Below, in pieces: positions 16,800 through 26,000 of a stretch of DNA of 64,000 bases. Source of the stretch: Comamonas badia DSM 17552 (GTDB taxonomy: Bacteria > Pseudomonadota > Gammaproteobacteria > Burkholderiales > Burkholderiaceae_C); assembly GCF_000484635.1 (NCBI RefSeq), contig NZ_AXVM01000006.1, forward strand, positions 265,394 to 329,393, written 5' to 3'. Positions within the stretch are counted from its first letter, which is position 1. The number at the start of each line of letters is the position of its first letter. The translations under genes and the position numbers were made by a program. A model generated the notes under the pieces. It searched no databases and had not been told where the DNA came from. It worked only from the letters and a program-made list of their open reading frames with translations.

Positions 16800-18167
16800 C
16801 TATAAGCCGCCCGCCGCGATGGGGGCATCCGCAACGCCGGATTGCCCCTGGCCGTCGCGCAGGTGCCGCAGCACCCCCTGCGCCGCACGCACGCCGCTGG
16901 CCAGGCAGGCCGTCAGCAGATAGCCGCCCGTCGGCGCCTCCCAGTCCAGCATCTCGCCGGCGCAAAAAATGCCCGGCGCGGCGCGCAATTGCAGATCGGC
17001 GGTGAGCGAGGCAAGGCGCACCCCACCCGCGCTGCTGATCGCCTCCGCCACCGGCCGCGGCGCCCGCAGTGTGACGGGCAGCGCCTGCAGGGCGGCCGCC
17101 AGCTGCGCCGGCGCATGCAGTTGCTCGGCCGAAAGCAACTCATGCAGCAGCGCGCCATGCACCGGCTGCAGACCGAGCCGGCTCCTGAGGTGCGACGACA
17201 GGCTGCGGCTGCCGCGCGGGTGCGCCACCGCCGCCGCCACCTGCTCGCTGGTGCGGCCCGGCAGCAGGTTCAGGTGCAGCGTGGCCTGGCCGCGCGCGGC
17301 GATTTCGTCGCGCAACAGGCTGCTGGCGGCGTAGATCAGGCTGCCCTCCACGCCCGTGGCCGTCAGCACGAACTCGCCGCGGCGCGCAAAGCGCCGGCCG
17401 CGGCTGTCGGTGAACGACAGCTCCACGTTCCGCAAAGGTGTACCGGCAAAGCGCTCGGCCAGGTAGGGCGACCAGCCCACGTCGAAGCCGCAGTTCGCCG
17501 GCGCCAGCGGCGCCACATCCGCCCCCGCCTGCGCCAGCCAGGGCGCCCAGGCGCCGTCCGAGCCCAGGCGCGGCCAGCTTGCGCCGCCCAGCGCGAGCAC
17601 CGCCGCGTGCGGCTGCACGGTGATGGCACCGACGGGAGTCTCAAAGCAAAACAGACCAATATCGCTTGACTGGTCTGCGCAAGCAGCTATCGAATTGAAA
17701 GCATTCGCGCCCCAACCCACCCAGCGGTGCCGCATGTGAAAGCGCACCGGCGCCGCCCCCGGCGCCGTGGGGTGGCGCAGCCGCTGCAGCCAGGCGCGCA
17801 GCAGCGGCGCGGCCTTCATCTCGGTCGGGAACACGCGGCCAGAGCTGCCCACGAAGGTCTGCACGCCCAACTCCGCCGCCCAGTCACGCACCGCTTGCGG
17901 ACCGAAGTCGCGCAGCCAGCCGGCCACCGCGTCGGCCGCGCCCGGCTCGCCGTCGCCCTGGCGAAAGCGGTTGATGAAAGGTGTCAGCGGCTCGGAGTGC
18001 GTCAGGTTCAAGCCTCCGCGCCCGGCCAGCAGAAACTTGCGCCCCGCCGAGGGCATGGCGTCGAACACCGCCACCGCCACCCCGGCGCGCGACAGCACCT
18101 CGGCCGCCATCAGGCCGGCGGGGCCGGCGCCGATGACTGCGACGGGATGAAGATCGGCGGGAAACAT
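16800..18167 (-). CDS. TIGR03862/BaiN-type FAD flavoprotein
   Basis: A 455-residue protein. The N-terminal dinucleotide motif VAVIGAGPAGLMAAEVLSRAG binds FAD. GRKFLLAGRGGLNLTHSEP and the C-terminal GIFCAGEMLDWEAPTGGYLL match the HI0933/TIGR03862 group. Members are uncharacterised flavoproteins related to the bile-acid reductase BaiN; no substrate can be given. Residues about 154-176 (AFNSIAACADQSSDIGLFCF) are encoded by a dispersed hairpin repeat that keeps the frame and probably adds a surface loop. Confidence 0.85.
   Translation of the reverse strand: MFPADLHPVAVIGAGPAGLMAAEVLSRAGVAVAVFDAMPSAGRKFLLAGRGGLNLTHSEPLTPFINRFRQGDGEPGAADAVAGWLRDFGPQAVRDWAAELGVQTFVGSSGRVFPTEMKAAPLLRAWLQRLRHPTAPGAAPVRFHMRHRWVGWGANAFNSIAACADQSSDIGLFCFETPVGAITVQPHAAVLALGGASWPRLGSDGAWAPWLAQAGADVAPLAPANCGFDVGWSPYLAERFAGTPLRNVELSFTDSRGRRFARRGEFVLTATGVEGSLIYAASSLLRDEIAARGQATLHLNLLPGRTSEQVAAAVAHPRGSRSLSSHLRSRLGLQPVHGALLHELLSAEQLHAPAQLAAALQALPVTLRAPRPVAEAISSAGGVRLASLTADLQLRAAPGIFCAGEMLDWEAPTGGYLLTACLASGVRAAQGVLRHLRDGQGQSGVADAPIAAGGL
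17641..17700 (-). repeat. dispersed hairpin repeat copy inside the flavoprotein gene
   Basis: The minus strand has GATAGCTGCTTGCGCAGACC followed by GTCAAGCGATATTGGTCTGT and TTTTGC. This matches the element between yejA and yejB in its first 14 bases and has a similar loop and tail. Confidence 0.6.
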
Positions 18168-18211
18168 GGTTGCAGTGCAATCAAAGAAATGCTGCGATTG
18201 TGTCTGATTTG

Positions 18212-18240
18212 TCCATTTTGAATATTTCGTCCAAAATGGA
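18212..18240. promoter_or_regulatory. 9-base inverted repeat, candidate operator of the Phd/PIN pair
   Basis: TCCATTTTG (18212-18220) and CAAAATGGA (18232-18240) form a perfect palindrome with an 11-base spacer, ending 24 bases before the antitoxin ATG. Antitoxins of this class bind such sites to repress their own operon. It also lies in the leader of the divergent flavoprotein gene. Confidence 0.6.
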
Positions 18241-18263
18241 TGGTCAATTCATGGAGTACCGAG

Positions 18264-18521
18264 ATGCGCACCGTCCCCGCCAGTGAAGCCAAGCAAGCCT
18301 TTGCCAGCGTGCTTGACACGGCCATGCACGAGCCTGTACTGATCCAGCGCCAGAAACGCGACGTGGCCGTGGTGCTGTCGATGGCCGAGTACGAGCGGCT
18401 GACCCGGCTCAACGTCGCGGAATTCCAGCGCTTCTGCGACCAGATCGGCGAGCGCGCAACTCGCGAAGGCCTGGACGATGCAGCGCTGGCGGAGTTGCTG
18501 GACGAAACCAGCGGCGACTGA
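18264..18521 (+). CDS. Phd/YefM-type antitoxin
   Basis: An 85-residue protein. I start it at the ATG at 18264, where GGAG lies seven bases upstream; the longer frame begins at 18240 inside the palindrome. MRTVPASEAKQAFASVLDTA and VLIQRQKRDVAVVLSMAEYE are the classic Phd/YefM N-terminal DNA-binding fold. The C-terminal acidic helix (DDAALAELLDETSGD) would bind the toxin. It is followed after seven bases by a PIN toxin gene. Confidence 0.85.
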   Translation: MRTVPASEAKQAFASVLDTAMHEPVLIQRQKRDVAVVLSMAEYERLTRLNVAEFQRFCDQIGERATREGLDDAALAELLDETSGD

Positions 18522-18528
18522 CGCAGCC

Positions 18529-18966
18529 ATGCGCGAACTGCGCCGCTACGTTGTCGACACCAACGTCCTGCTGAGCCGCCTGCTGGTGCCGAGCGGCGTG
18601 GCCGGGCGCGCAGTGGACAAAGCGCTGGCCGAAGGCGTGCTGCTGATGTCCGACGCCACTCTTGCCGAACTGGCACGCGTGCTCTCACGCCCCAAGTTTG
18701 ACCGCTACCTCTCGATCGACGAGCGTCAGCAATTCCTGCGCCTGCTGGGCGGCGTTGCGCGCATCGTGCCTATCCACCATCGCGTCACCGCCTGCCGCGA
18801 CCCCAAGGACGACATGTTTTTGCACGTTGCGCTCAATGGCGAGGCGCACGCGCTGATCAGCGGCGATCGGGACCTGCTGGTGTTGCATGAGGCTTTTGAG
18901 GGCAGCCACGGGCTGCCGATTTTGTCGCCGGCGCAGTTCCTGGCTTCGCCTTTGGAGCCCCAATAG
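18529..18966 (+). CDS. PIN-family toxin (TIGR00305 type)
   Basis: A 145-residue protein with the nuclease Asp in YVVDTNVLLSRLLVPSGVAG, the Glu in DATLAELARVLSRPKF, and acidic residues in CRDPKDDMFLHVA and SGDRDLLVL. This combination matches the putative toxin-antitoxin PIN subfamily TIGR00305. The antitoxin gene precedes it by seven bases, forming a standard two-gene module. Immediately downstream the base composition drops and a large NTPase-nuclease gene begins, so the module may be part of a defence-type insertion. Confidence 0.85.
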   Translation: MRELRRYVVDTNVLLSRLLVPSGVAGRAVDKALAEGVLLMSDATLAELARVLSRPKFDRYLSIDERQQFLRLLGGVARIVPIHHRVTACRDPKDDMFLHVALNGEAHALISGDRDLLVLHEAFEGSHGLPILSPAQFLASPLEPQ

Positions 18967-19045
18967 CAAGAAATATGAGGCTCCCCGGCCAACTGGATCG
19001 CGAGACACCAAAACTCGATTTCAGTTTTGCGCCCTGTACATCGAC

Positions 19046-22000
19046 ATGATCTCAACACTGCTATCGCGCGCACAGCAACAGCCCGACCCGGAGACACCAG
19101 AAACCGTGATTCCACGGCGTCTTCGGCAAGAGCGAGCGGACGGAAGCAATGAAGTCACCAGCCAAGACGCGCTGCCAGACTTCATCACCCCTCTGGTGAT
19201 ACTGGGCGAAGCGGGAGCCGGCAAGACGGGTTTGCTGAAATGGCTGGCGGAAACTGCCGGATATGCCTTCTGTTCGGCACGAAAACTCACCACAACCTCC
19301 GATCCATCGCGACTGCTCAACGGCACCAACACGCTGGTGATCGACGCTTTGGATGAACTCAGCACCTCACGCGATGGCGAGTCCGTGGACGCCGTCCTGA
19401 AACAACTCGCACAGGCGGGCTATCCGAGGTTCATCCTTTCGTGCCGCGTGGCAGATTGGCGTTCAGCGTTATCCAAATCGGCCATAGAGGAGCACTACGG
19501 CGTCGGCACCGCTGAACTGCATCTGTTGCCGTTTGACGATAACGAGGCACGCATTTTTCTCAACGCGCGTGTCGGCCCAACAGAGGCCGAGCACATCCAG
19601 AAGCACCTGAAAACACGGAACCTTGAAGCCTTGTTGGGCAATCCACAGACCTTGACGATGGTTGCGGAGGTGGCGCGCGCCGGCCCACTCCCAGAAAGCA
19701 AGACAGAACTTTTTGACCGAGCGATCACCCTTTTGTCGCAAGAGCACCGGGATGAAAAAGCAGAGCGCCAACTTGCACCTGTCGACACCATAGAATCCGC
19801 TGGTGCCGCCTGCGCCGCGCTGCTCCTGACCGGCTGCGAGGCCATCTCGCGCCGTGCAGCCAGTCACAACGATGGCGCTATACCCATCGCAGAACTCGAC
19901 CGCCTCGTACCTCGCACAGCACTCAATGCCGTGCTCGATACCCGATTGTTCGTTGCGTCAGGTGCTGACCGATTCACGTATCTCCACCGCAGCATCGCAG
20001 AGTACGTAGCCGCACGATGGCTCGCACGCAAGTGCAGCACCGACCGGCAGCGCCGAAGGCTGCTTGCAATCGTGCAAGGGCCTAGCGGTGTGCCGTCGGC
20101 TCTGCGCGGCTTTCATGCTTGGTTGGCCGCCAATCCAGTCCTGACCGAGAGTGTCATCCGCGCCGACCCGATTGGGTTGATCGAATACGGAGACTCAGAC
20201 AACCTCGCACTCCGCAATGCGCGCCTGCTGCTCGCCGCGTTGACTGAACTGGCGAAACGAAACCCAGCCCTTCTGCCCTCGAAAGACGTTCGGGTTCCCG
20301 CGCTCCTACAACCAGAACTGCGCGATGAAGTCAGATCACTGATCAACACTAGAGCGACGCCATTTGGACTGCGCCTATTGCTTCTTCAATCTCTACGCGA
20401 CGACCGGCACGCATCTTCCTTCGCCACTGAGCTGTGGCGCATCGCGCTGGATCAAGACGAGTGGTATGCGTCGCGCAGTGCTGCTAGCGAAGCGCTGATC
20501 GCCATCGCGCCAGACAAAGACTGGCCAACGATGGTGGATACGTTGCGTGCGGTCGGAGGTGAGGACTCGACCCGCCTGGCGATGGAACTGCTGAACAACC
20601 TGGATTACGCGCGCTTCACTGATCAGCAGATCGTGGAAACCGCGCGAACACGTGCGCTGGCAGCGCATCAGCGAATTGCTGCTCCTCTGTTCATGCTGCA
20701 ACGACGCTTGCCACCTGAACGCATCGCTGGTGTGCTGGACTTGCTATCTGATGCGCTGCTCGCACAGGGCGACTCACATGGCGCAATAGATACACCTGCC
20801 TCCATCATGGAGGACTTTGCCTACCACCTGATCGCTCGCATACTGAAGACTAGGAGTGTCGAGGCTGAGCAGTTGTGGCGCTGGCTTAAACCTTTTCAAG
20901 GCGCGAGCGGATATCAGGACGACAACCACAACGTTGTAAACAACTATCTCCGAGCGAACGACGCCATCCGCCAAGCCATCCAGGCGGAAGCAATTCTTCA
21001 GGGGCATGCTTCTGAAGAATTGTGGCGAACCGTGTGGGAGGTCCGGCAATGCGTCGCTGGTCTCGCGTTCTCCGAATCAGACGTCATCGCGCTCCTTGGA
21101 GCGCTCGATCCCACTCACACCCCGGCCGGCTACTGGCAATCGATCGTCCGATTGACCCACCATGACGCCACCGCCGGCGCGGCAGTGCGCAACGCGGCTC
21201 GTCCGTTCGCCTCTGACCGGCCCGACTTATTGGCCTGGATCGACGCTCTGCCGTTTCCGATCAAGCCGCAATGGCAGATTGAGCGAGAGGCAAAAGAGGA
21301 ACAACACCGTACGGAGCGCTTACAAAGACTGGCGAAAGTCAAGGCGTCATACGCCCCGCATGCCGACGCGATGCGCAGCGGAGAGATCAACTGCCTGATC
21401 GCTCCGGCTCAAAGTTATTTGGGGTTCTTCCACGAGTACCGTGACGAAGAGCCTGTTGGTCGAGTAACGTCAATGCTGGGGGAAGATCTTTCGGATGCGG
21501 CACTGGCAGGGTTCGAAGCTGCGCTGCATCAACCTGCCTTGTTTCCTGGTGTCAAAGAAATTGTTAACGCTCTCGCGGACAGCAAAATCTTGAATGCCTG
21601 CACCGTGCTCGCAGCAGGAATTGCTGAACGCGTGCGGCTCAACCTGGGGTTCGATGACTTGGGCGACGACTGCATCCTCAAAGGATTCGTCGCGATCTAT
21701 CAGACCGCACTGGGGCACTATCGCGGTACCGGTGACTTCGATGACACGATCGCCCTGTACGCACTACAACGCGGCCTGTGGAAACAAGGCATTCAACTGC
21801 GGGTGGAGCCCCAACTCAACCACTCGGATAGGAGCGTGCACGAGCTCTATGACGTGATGCGCAATGACGCATTTGCGCAGCCTGCAACGGAGTTGGCGAT
21901 CGAATGGCTCGAGCGATTCCCTGAGATGCCGGTCATGGCCGAGATGGAAATCGTGGATCGCCTGTTCGCTTCGCAGGCATTTGAGCCACTTCGTTCAGCG

Positions 22001-23041
22001 TGGCCGCAACGTCATCAGACATCCGACGCAAACCGGCGGAGGTTGTGGCTTGCCGTTGGACTGCTGGTTGACTTTGAACAAGCAGCAGCAATGCTTTCTT
22101 CCGCGACCGTTGACCGGGACTTGCTTTGGGACCTCCGGGCACGCATCAAACGTGAACGCACGAACTCGCACGCCATCACGCTGACTCCAGGACAAGTGGG
22201 CTGGGTCATTTCCAACTTCCGCGGCTTGTGGCCACGCGCCTCCCACCCAGCAGGTGTTTCGGTCGGAGATACCAACCCATGGGATGCCTGCAGGTTTCTT
22301 GAAGGCATGATCAGCCGACTCGGAAACGACCTGGGCAGTGAATCCAGACAAGTGCTTGGGGGATTGCGTGATGCGTTGGAAGACAGTTACACGGAACGAA
22401 TCAAGATCGTGATGGCCGAGCAACAGCAAGCCTTGGTGGACTCCAGCTACCAACCACAAACTTTGACCGCAATCCAAGCCGTCGTGACGAACAGCGCACC
22501 CGCCGACATCAAGGATTTGCAGGCGTTCATGCTGGAAGAGCTGGCAGTCGTTCAAGCCAAGATCAAAAGTGACGACGCCGAATCGTGGCGAGGTTTCTTC
22601 AATGACAGCAATCAAGAACCGCACAGCGAGGAGCGCTGTCGCGACCATCTGCTCGGGCTGCTGCGGCAGGGCGATAGAAGCATCCACCTGGAGCCAGAAA
22701 CCCATGTCGCGTCGGACAAAGAAGTGGATATCACTTGCGCCGTGAATGGCTTGCGGCTGCCCATCGAAATCAAGGGGCAATGGCACGCTAGCCTGTGGAC
22801 GGCAGCAGACGCCCAATTGAACCGGCTGTACGCATCGGACTGGCAGGCGCAGCACCACGGAATTTACCTCGTGCTTTGGTTCGGTGCATCGGTGCCGAAA
22901 AACAAGCGGCTCAAAGGGTTGCTTGACCAGCCCACCCCCACCACACCGGACGCGCTTCGCAACATGCTCTGCGAGCGATCGCATGCCGCGCGCCAGGGCC
23001 GAATCGACATTTTGGTGCTCGACCTCGAACGGACAGGCTAA
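19046..23041 (+). CDS. NACHT/STAND NTPase with C-terminal PD-(D/E)XK nuclease domain
   Basis: A protein of about 1331 residues from the first in-frame ATG. The frame is open back to 18887 inside the toxin gene, and no clear ribosome site precedes 19046, so the start is tentative. Residues 54-61 are Walker A (GEAGAGKT) and 96-105 Walker B (TLVIDALDEL). ILSCRVADWR (130-139) fits sensor 1, and FTYLHRSIAEYVAARWLA (310-327) is the NACHT winged-helix end motif. Residues about 340-1180 are long helical-repeat sequence without transmembrane segments. The C terminus has D1228 in KEVDITC and E1241-I-K1243 in LPIEIKGQW, the PD-(D/E)XK nuclease core. GC content and codon use look lower than in the neighbours, suggesting transfer. 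STAND NTPases of this kind act in anti-phage immunity, but there the effector is normally N-terminal. The stop overlaps the convergent addA stop. Function is inferred. Confidence 0.8.
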   Translation: MISTLLSRAQQQPDPETPETVIPRRLRQERADGSNEVTSQDALPDFITPLVILGEAGAGKTGLLKWLAETAGYAFCSARKLTTTSDPSRLLNGTNTLVIDALDELSTSRDGESVDAVLKQLAQAGYPRFILSCRVADWRSALSKSAIEEHYGVGTAELHLLPFDDNEARIFLNARVGPTEAEHIQKHLKTRNLEALLGNPQTLTMVAEVARAGPLPESKTELFDRAITLLSQEHRDEKAERQLAPVDTIESAGAACAALLLTGCEAISRRAASHNDGAIPIAELDRLVPRTALNAVLDTRLFVASGADRFTYLHRSIAEYVAARWLARKCSTDRQRRRLLAIVQGPSGVPSALRGFHAWLAANPVLTESVIRADPIGLIEYGDSDNLALRNARLLLAALTELAKRNPALLPSKDVRVPALLQPELRDEVRSLINTRATPFGLRLLLLQSLRDDRHASSFATELWRIALDQDEWYASRSAASEALIAIAPDKDWPTMVDTLRAVGGEDSTRLAMELLNNLDYARFTDQQIVETARTRALAAHQRIAAPLFMLQRRLPPERIAGVLDLLSDALLAQGDSHGAIDTPASIMEDFAYHLIARILKTRSVEAEQLWRWLKPFQGASGYQDDNHNVVNNYLRANDAIRQAIQAEAILQGHASEELWRTVWEVRQCVAGLAFSESDVIALLGALDPTHTPAGYWQSIVRLTHHDATAGAAVRNAARPFASDRPDLLAWIDALPFPIKPQWQIEREAKEEQHRTERLQRLAKVKASYAPHADAMRSGEINCLIAPAQSYLGFFHEYRDEEPVGRVTSMLGEDLSDAALAGFEAALHQPALFPGVKEIVNALADSKILNACTVLAAGIAERVRLNLGFDDLGDDCILKGFVAIYQTALGHYRGTGDFDDTIALYALQRGLWKQGIQLRVEPQLNHSDRSVHELYDVMRNDAFAQPATELAIEWLERFPEMPVMAEMEIVDRLFASQAFEPLRSAWPQRHQTSDANRRRLWLAVGLLVDFEQAAAMLSSATVDRDLLWDLRARIKRERTNSHAITLTPGQVGWVISNFRGLWPRASHPAGVSVGDTNPWDACRFLEGMISRLGNDLGSESRQVLGGLRDALEDSYTERIKIVMAEQQQALVDSSYQPQTLTAIQAVVTNSAPADIKDLQAFMLEELAVVQAKIKSDDAESWRGFFNDSNQEPHSEERCRDHLLGLLRQGDRSIHLEPETHVASDKEVDITCAVNGLRLPIEIKGQWHASLWTAADAQLNRLYASDWQAQHHGIYLVLWFGASVPKNKRLKGLLDQPTPTTPDALRNMLCERSHAARQGRIDILVLDLERTG

Positions 23042-26000
23042 GAAGACGAACCTAGGATAACCTGCCCCTCCCCACTCAAAAACGCCGTCCGCACCACCTG
23101 CCCCGGATACAGACTCTCCACAGCAGCGCGATAGCGCTCCAGCTGCGCTTGCAGCGCTTCATCGCGCTCGGGATGCGCGGCGCTCTTGTAGTCCAGCACC
23201 CACCAGGCCTCCGGGCCGTGGGCGCTGGCGCGGCGGCGCACCAGCCGGTCGATGCGCAGGCGCTCGCCCTGGTGGATCAGTTCGACTTCATCGAATGCTT
23301 CCAGCACTTCGCCTTCTGACCAGGCCCAGGCCGCTTCGCCGGTGAGGATGGCGCGGGCCATGGCCTGGGCATGCGCCATCGGGCCGGCGCCGAGCGCGAA
23401 CAGGCGCTGGGCCTGGGGCACGCGCTGGGGCAGCCAGCCGGCGGGGATGTCGCCGGCGTGCTCCAGCAGCCAGTGCATGGCCTGGCCGATGCGGGAGGTT
23501 TCGGTGTCGGCGTCAACTGCTTTATTTATAGCTGCCAGCGCTTGTTCATCAAGCGCTGCAGACTCTTTTTGATTGTCACCGACTGGGGTTGAATCAAGCG
23601 CCGAGCCCTCACCCCTGCCCTCTCCCAAGGGGAGAGGGGGTAAGACCGGGAGCGTGAAGGTTTGGTCTGGCGACTGCGTGGCTTGCGCCGCAGCCGGAGC
23701 GTCCAGCGTCTGCGCCAGCGGTTCGATGCGCTGCCACCAGCTGCTGGCGGGCGCGCGGTGCGGCTCGACGCCGGAGAGCAGCAGGCGGCGGCGCGCACGG
23801 GTCATGGCGACGTACAGGGCGTTGAGTTCCTCGCGCGCGCCGGCGGCGGCCTCGGTGGCGGCGAGTTCGGCCAGGCTGGGGGCGGGCTGGTTGCCGTTGG
23901 CGAGGAAGGCGAAACGTTGCGGCGCGGGTTGCTCGGCGGGCCAGTCGATCAGCACGGCGGGGTCGCCGCGCACGGGCAGGCCCGAGGCGCTGTCGAGCAG
24001 CAGCACCTCATCGGCCTCCAGGCCCTTGGCGCCGTGCACGGTGAGCAGTTGCACGGCCTCGGGCGCGGCGTGGCGCGGCACGGGGATGCGTTCGCGGCGC
24101 ATGGCGCGCAGCCATTGGTAGGCGCTGACAAAGCGCCCGCCCTGCACCGTCAGCGCGGCGTGCAGCAGGGCGCGCAGCTGCGCCAGCACGTGGTCGCGCT
24201 CGGGTGCGGGCGCCGCGGCGGCAAAGCGGGCCAGGGCGTCGCGCTGGTCGTAGATGGCCTGCAGCGCGTCGTGCGGCGGCAGGCTCAGCAGCCATTGGTG
24301 GCATTGCATCAAATCGGCATGCAGCGCTTGGCTGTTCTTCGCAGGCAGCTCTGTTTTTGGGAGTACGTCAAGCCAGCTGGGGCGCGCATCGCCTGCGGCG
24401 CGCACGGCCAGCGCCAGGCGCGCGAGGTCTTCGTCGGCCAGGCCGAACAGCGGCGACTTGAGCGCGCGCGCCAGCGCCAGGTCGTTGCCGGGCGAGAGCA
24501 GCGCGTCGACCAGGGCCAGCACATCTTGCACGGCGGGCTGCTCGCCCAGGCGCAGCTTTTCGGGCTGCTCGCAGGCGATGCCCAGATGGCGCAGCTCGGC
24601 CTGCAGCACGCCCAGCGGCTCGCGCTTGCGCGCTAGCACCATGATGTCGCTGGGCCGCACGCCGGCCTGGATGCGCGCGGCGATCCAGCGCGCGGCCTGG
24701 CGGCATTCCAGCGTGCGCAGGGTTTCCTCGGCTTCCTGGCGCGGCTGGGTCAGGGTGTCGCGCCATTCGGGTGCGTCGTCCCCCGCATCTCTGGCGACTT
24801 TGGCGCGGGGAATCAGCGGCAAGGCTTCGATGGTTCCGGCATCCAGAGATTCGGTGCTGTGGGCGCGAAAGCCTTGGTACTGCCCATCGCCCTGCGCCTG
24901 CGCCATGACGGTGTTCACGCCCGCCAGCACGGCGGGTGCGTTGCGCCGGGTGTGGTCGGTGGCCAGGCGCTCGCCGCCCAGGGCCTGCACCACAAAATCC
25001 TGCGCGGCGGCAAAGATGGTGGGGTCGGCACGGCGAAAGCGGTAGATGCTTTGCTTGGGGTCGCCGACGATGAAGACGCTGGGCGCCTGCTGCCCGCCGC
25101 CGCTGCCCGCGTAGCCCGCCAGCCAGGCACGCAGGGCCTGCCATTGCAGCGGGTTGGTGTCCTGGAATTCGTCGATCAGGAGGTGGCGCACGCGCGCGTC
25201 CAGCCGCTCCTGCACCCAGGCGGAAAGCTCATGGTCGGCCAACAGGGTGAGCGCGGCGCGCTCGATGTCGTTCATGTCCACCCAGCCGCGCTCGCGCTTC
25301 AAGTCGGCAAAGCAGGCGACCAGGGCGCGGGTAAGGCGAGCCATGCGCTGCTGGTGCTGCCAGGCCTGGTGCTGCTGGTCTGCGGCAAGAACGGCAAGCA
25401 ATTCGTGCTGCGCGGCACGCACGTCTGGCAGGCCGGCCACCTTCTCGCTGAACTTGCGCGGCTCATTTTTCTGGGTCAGCAAGGCCTGCTGCACCTGATC
25501 AAACCCCCCGGCTGCCAGTGCATCCAGCAATTGCTGACCGCAGGCTGCGAATGTCTTGGCGGCAGGCAGCAGGGCGCGCGCCGCATCCTCCAGCAGGGCG
25601 CGGCCCGCCGCGCGCTGCAGCAGCCAGTCGCTGGGCTGCGCCACGCCTGCCATGCGCGGGTAAACCACACCAAATGGTTCGACCGCTGGTGCAACGCTGC
25701 CCGCCGCATCGGCCAGCAGAAACTCCACGCACCGCTCCAGCGCGCCCTCCAGCGCCTTGTGTGCCTGATGACGCCCCATCGCGCCGACCAGCGCGGCGTA
25801 GTCGGCCTGCAGGCTGGCATCCGCGGCCACCTGGCGCAGAAACGGCCGCCAGACCTCGGCCACGGCGTCGGCGTCGTCTTCCAGCAGTTCGTAGCTGGCG
25901 GGCAGGCCCAGGTCTTGCAGCACCTGCAGGGGCGCTGCGCGCAGCAGCGCGGCAAACCAGCTGTGGAAGGTGCGGATCTCCACCGGGCGGCCCTGGCTGA

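Noticed and set aside
18887..19045. N-terminal extension of the NACHT protein up to 18887
   Set aside because: It would overlap the PIN toxin gene by about 80 bases, gives a Cys/Arg-rich sequence without homology and has no ribosome site.
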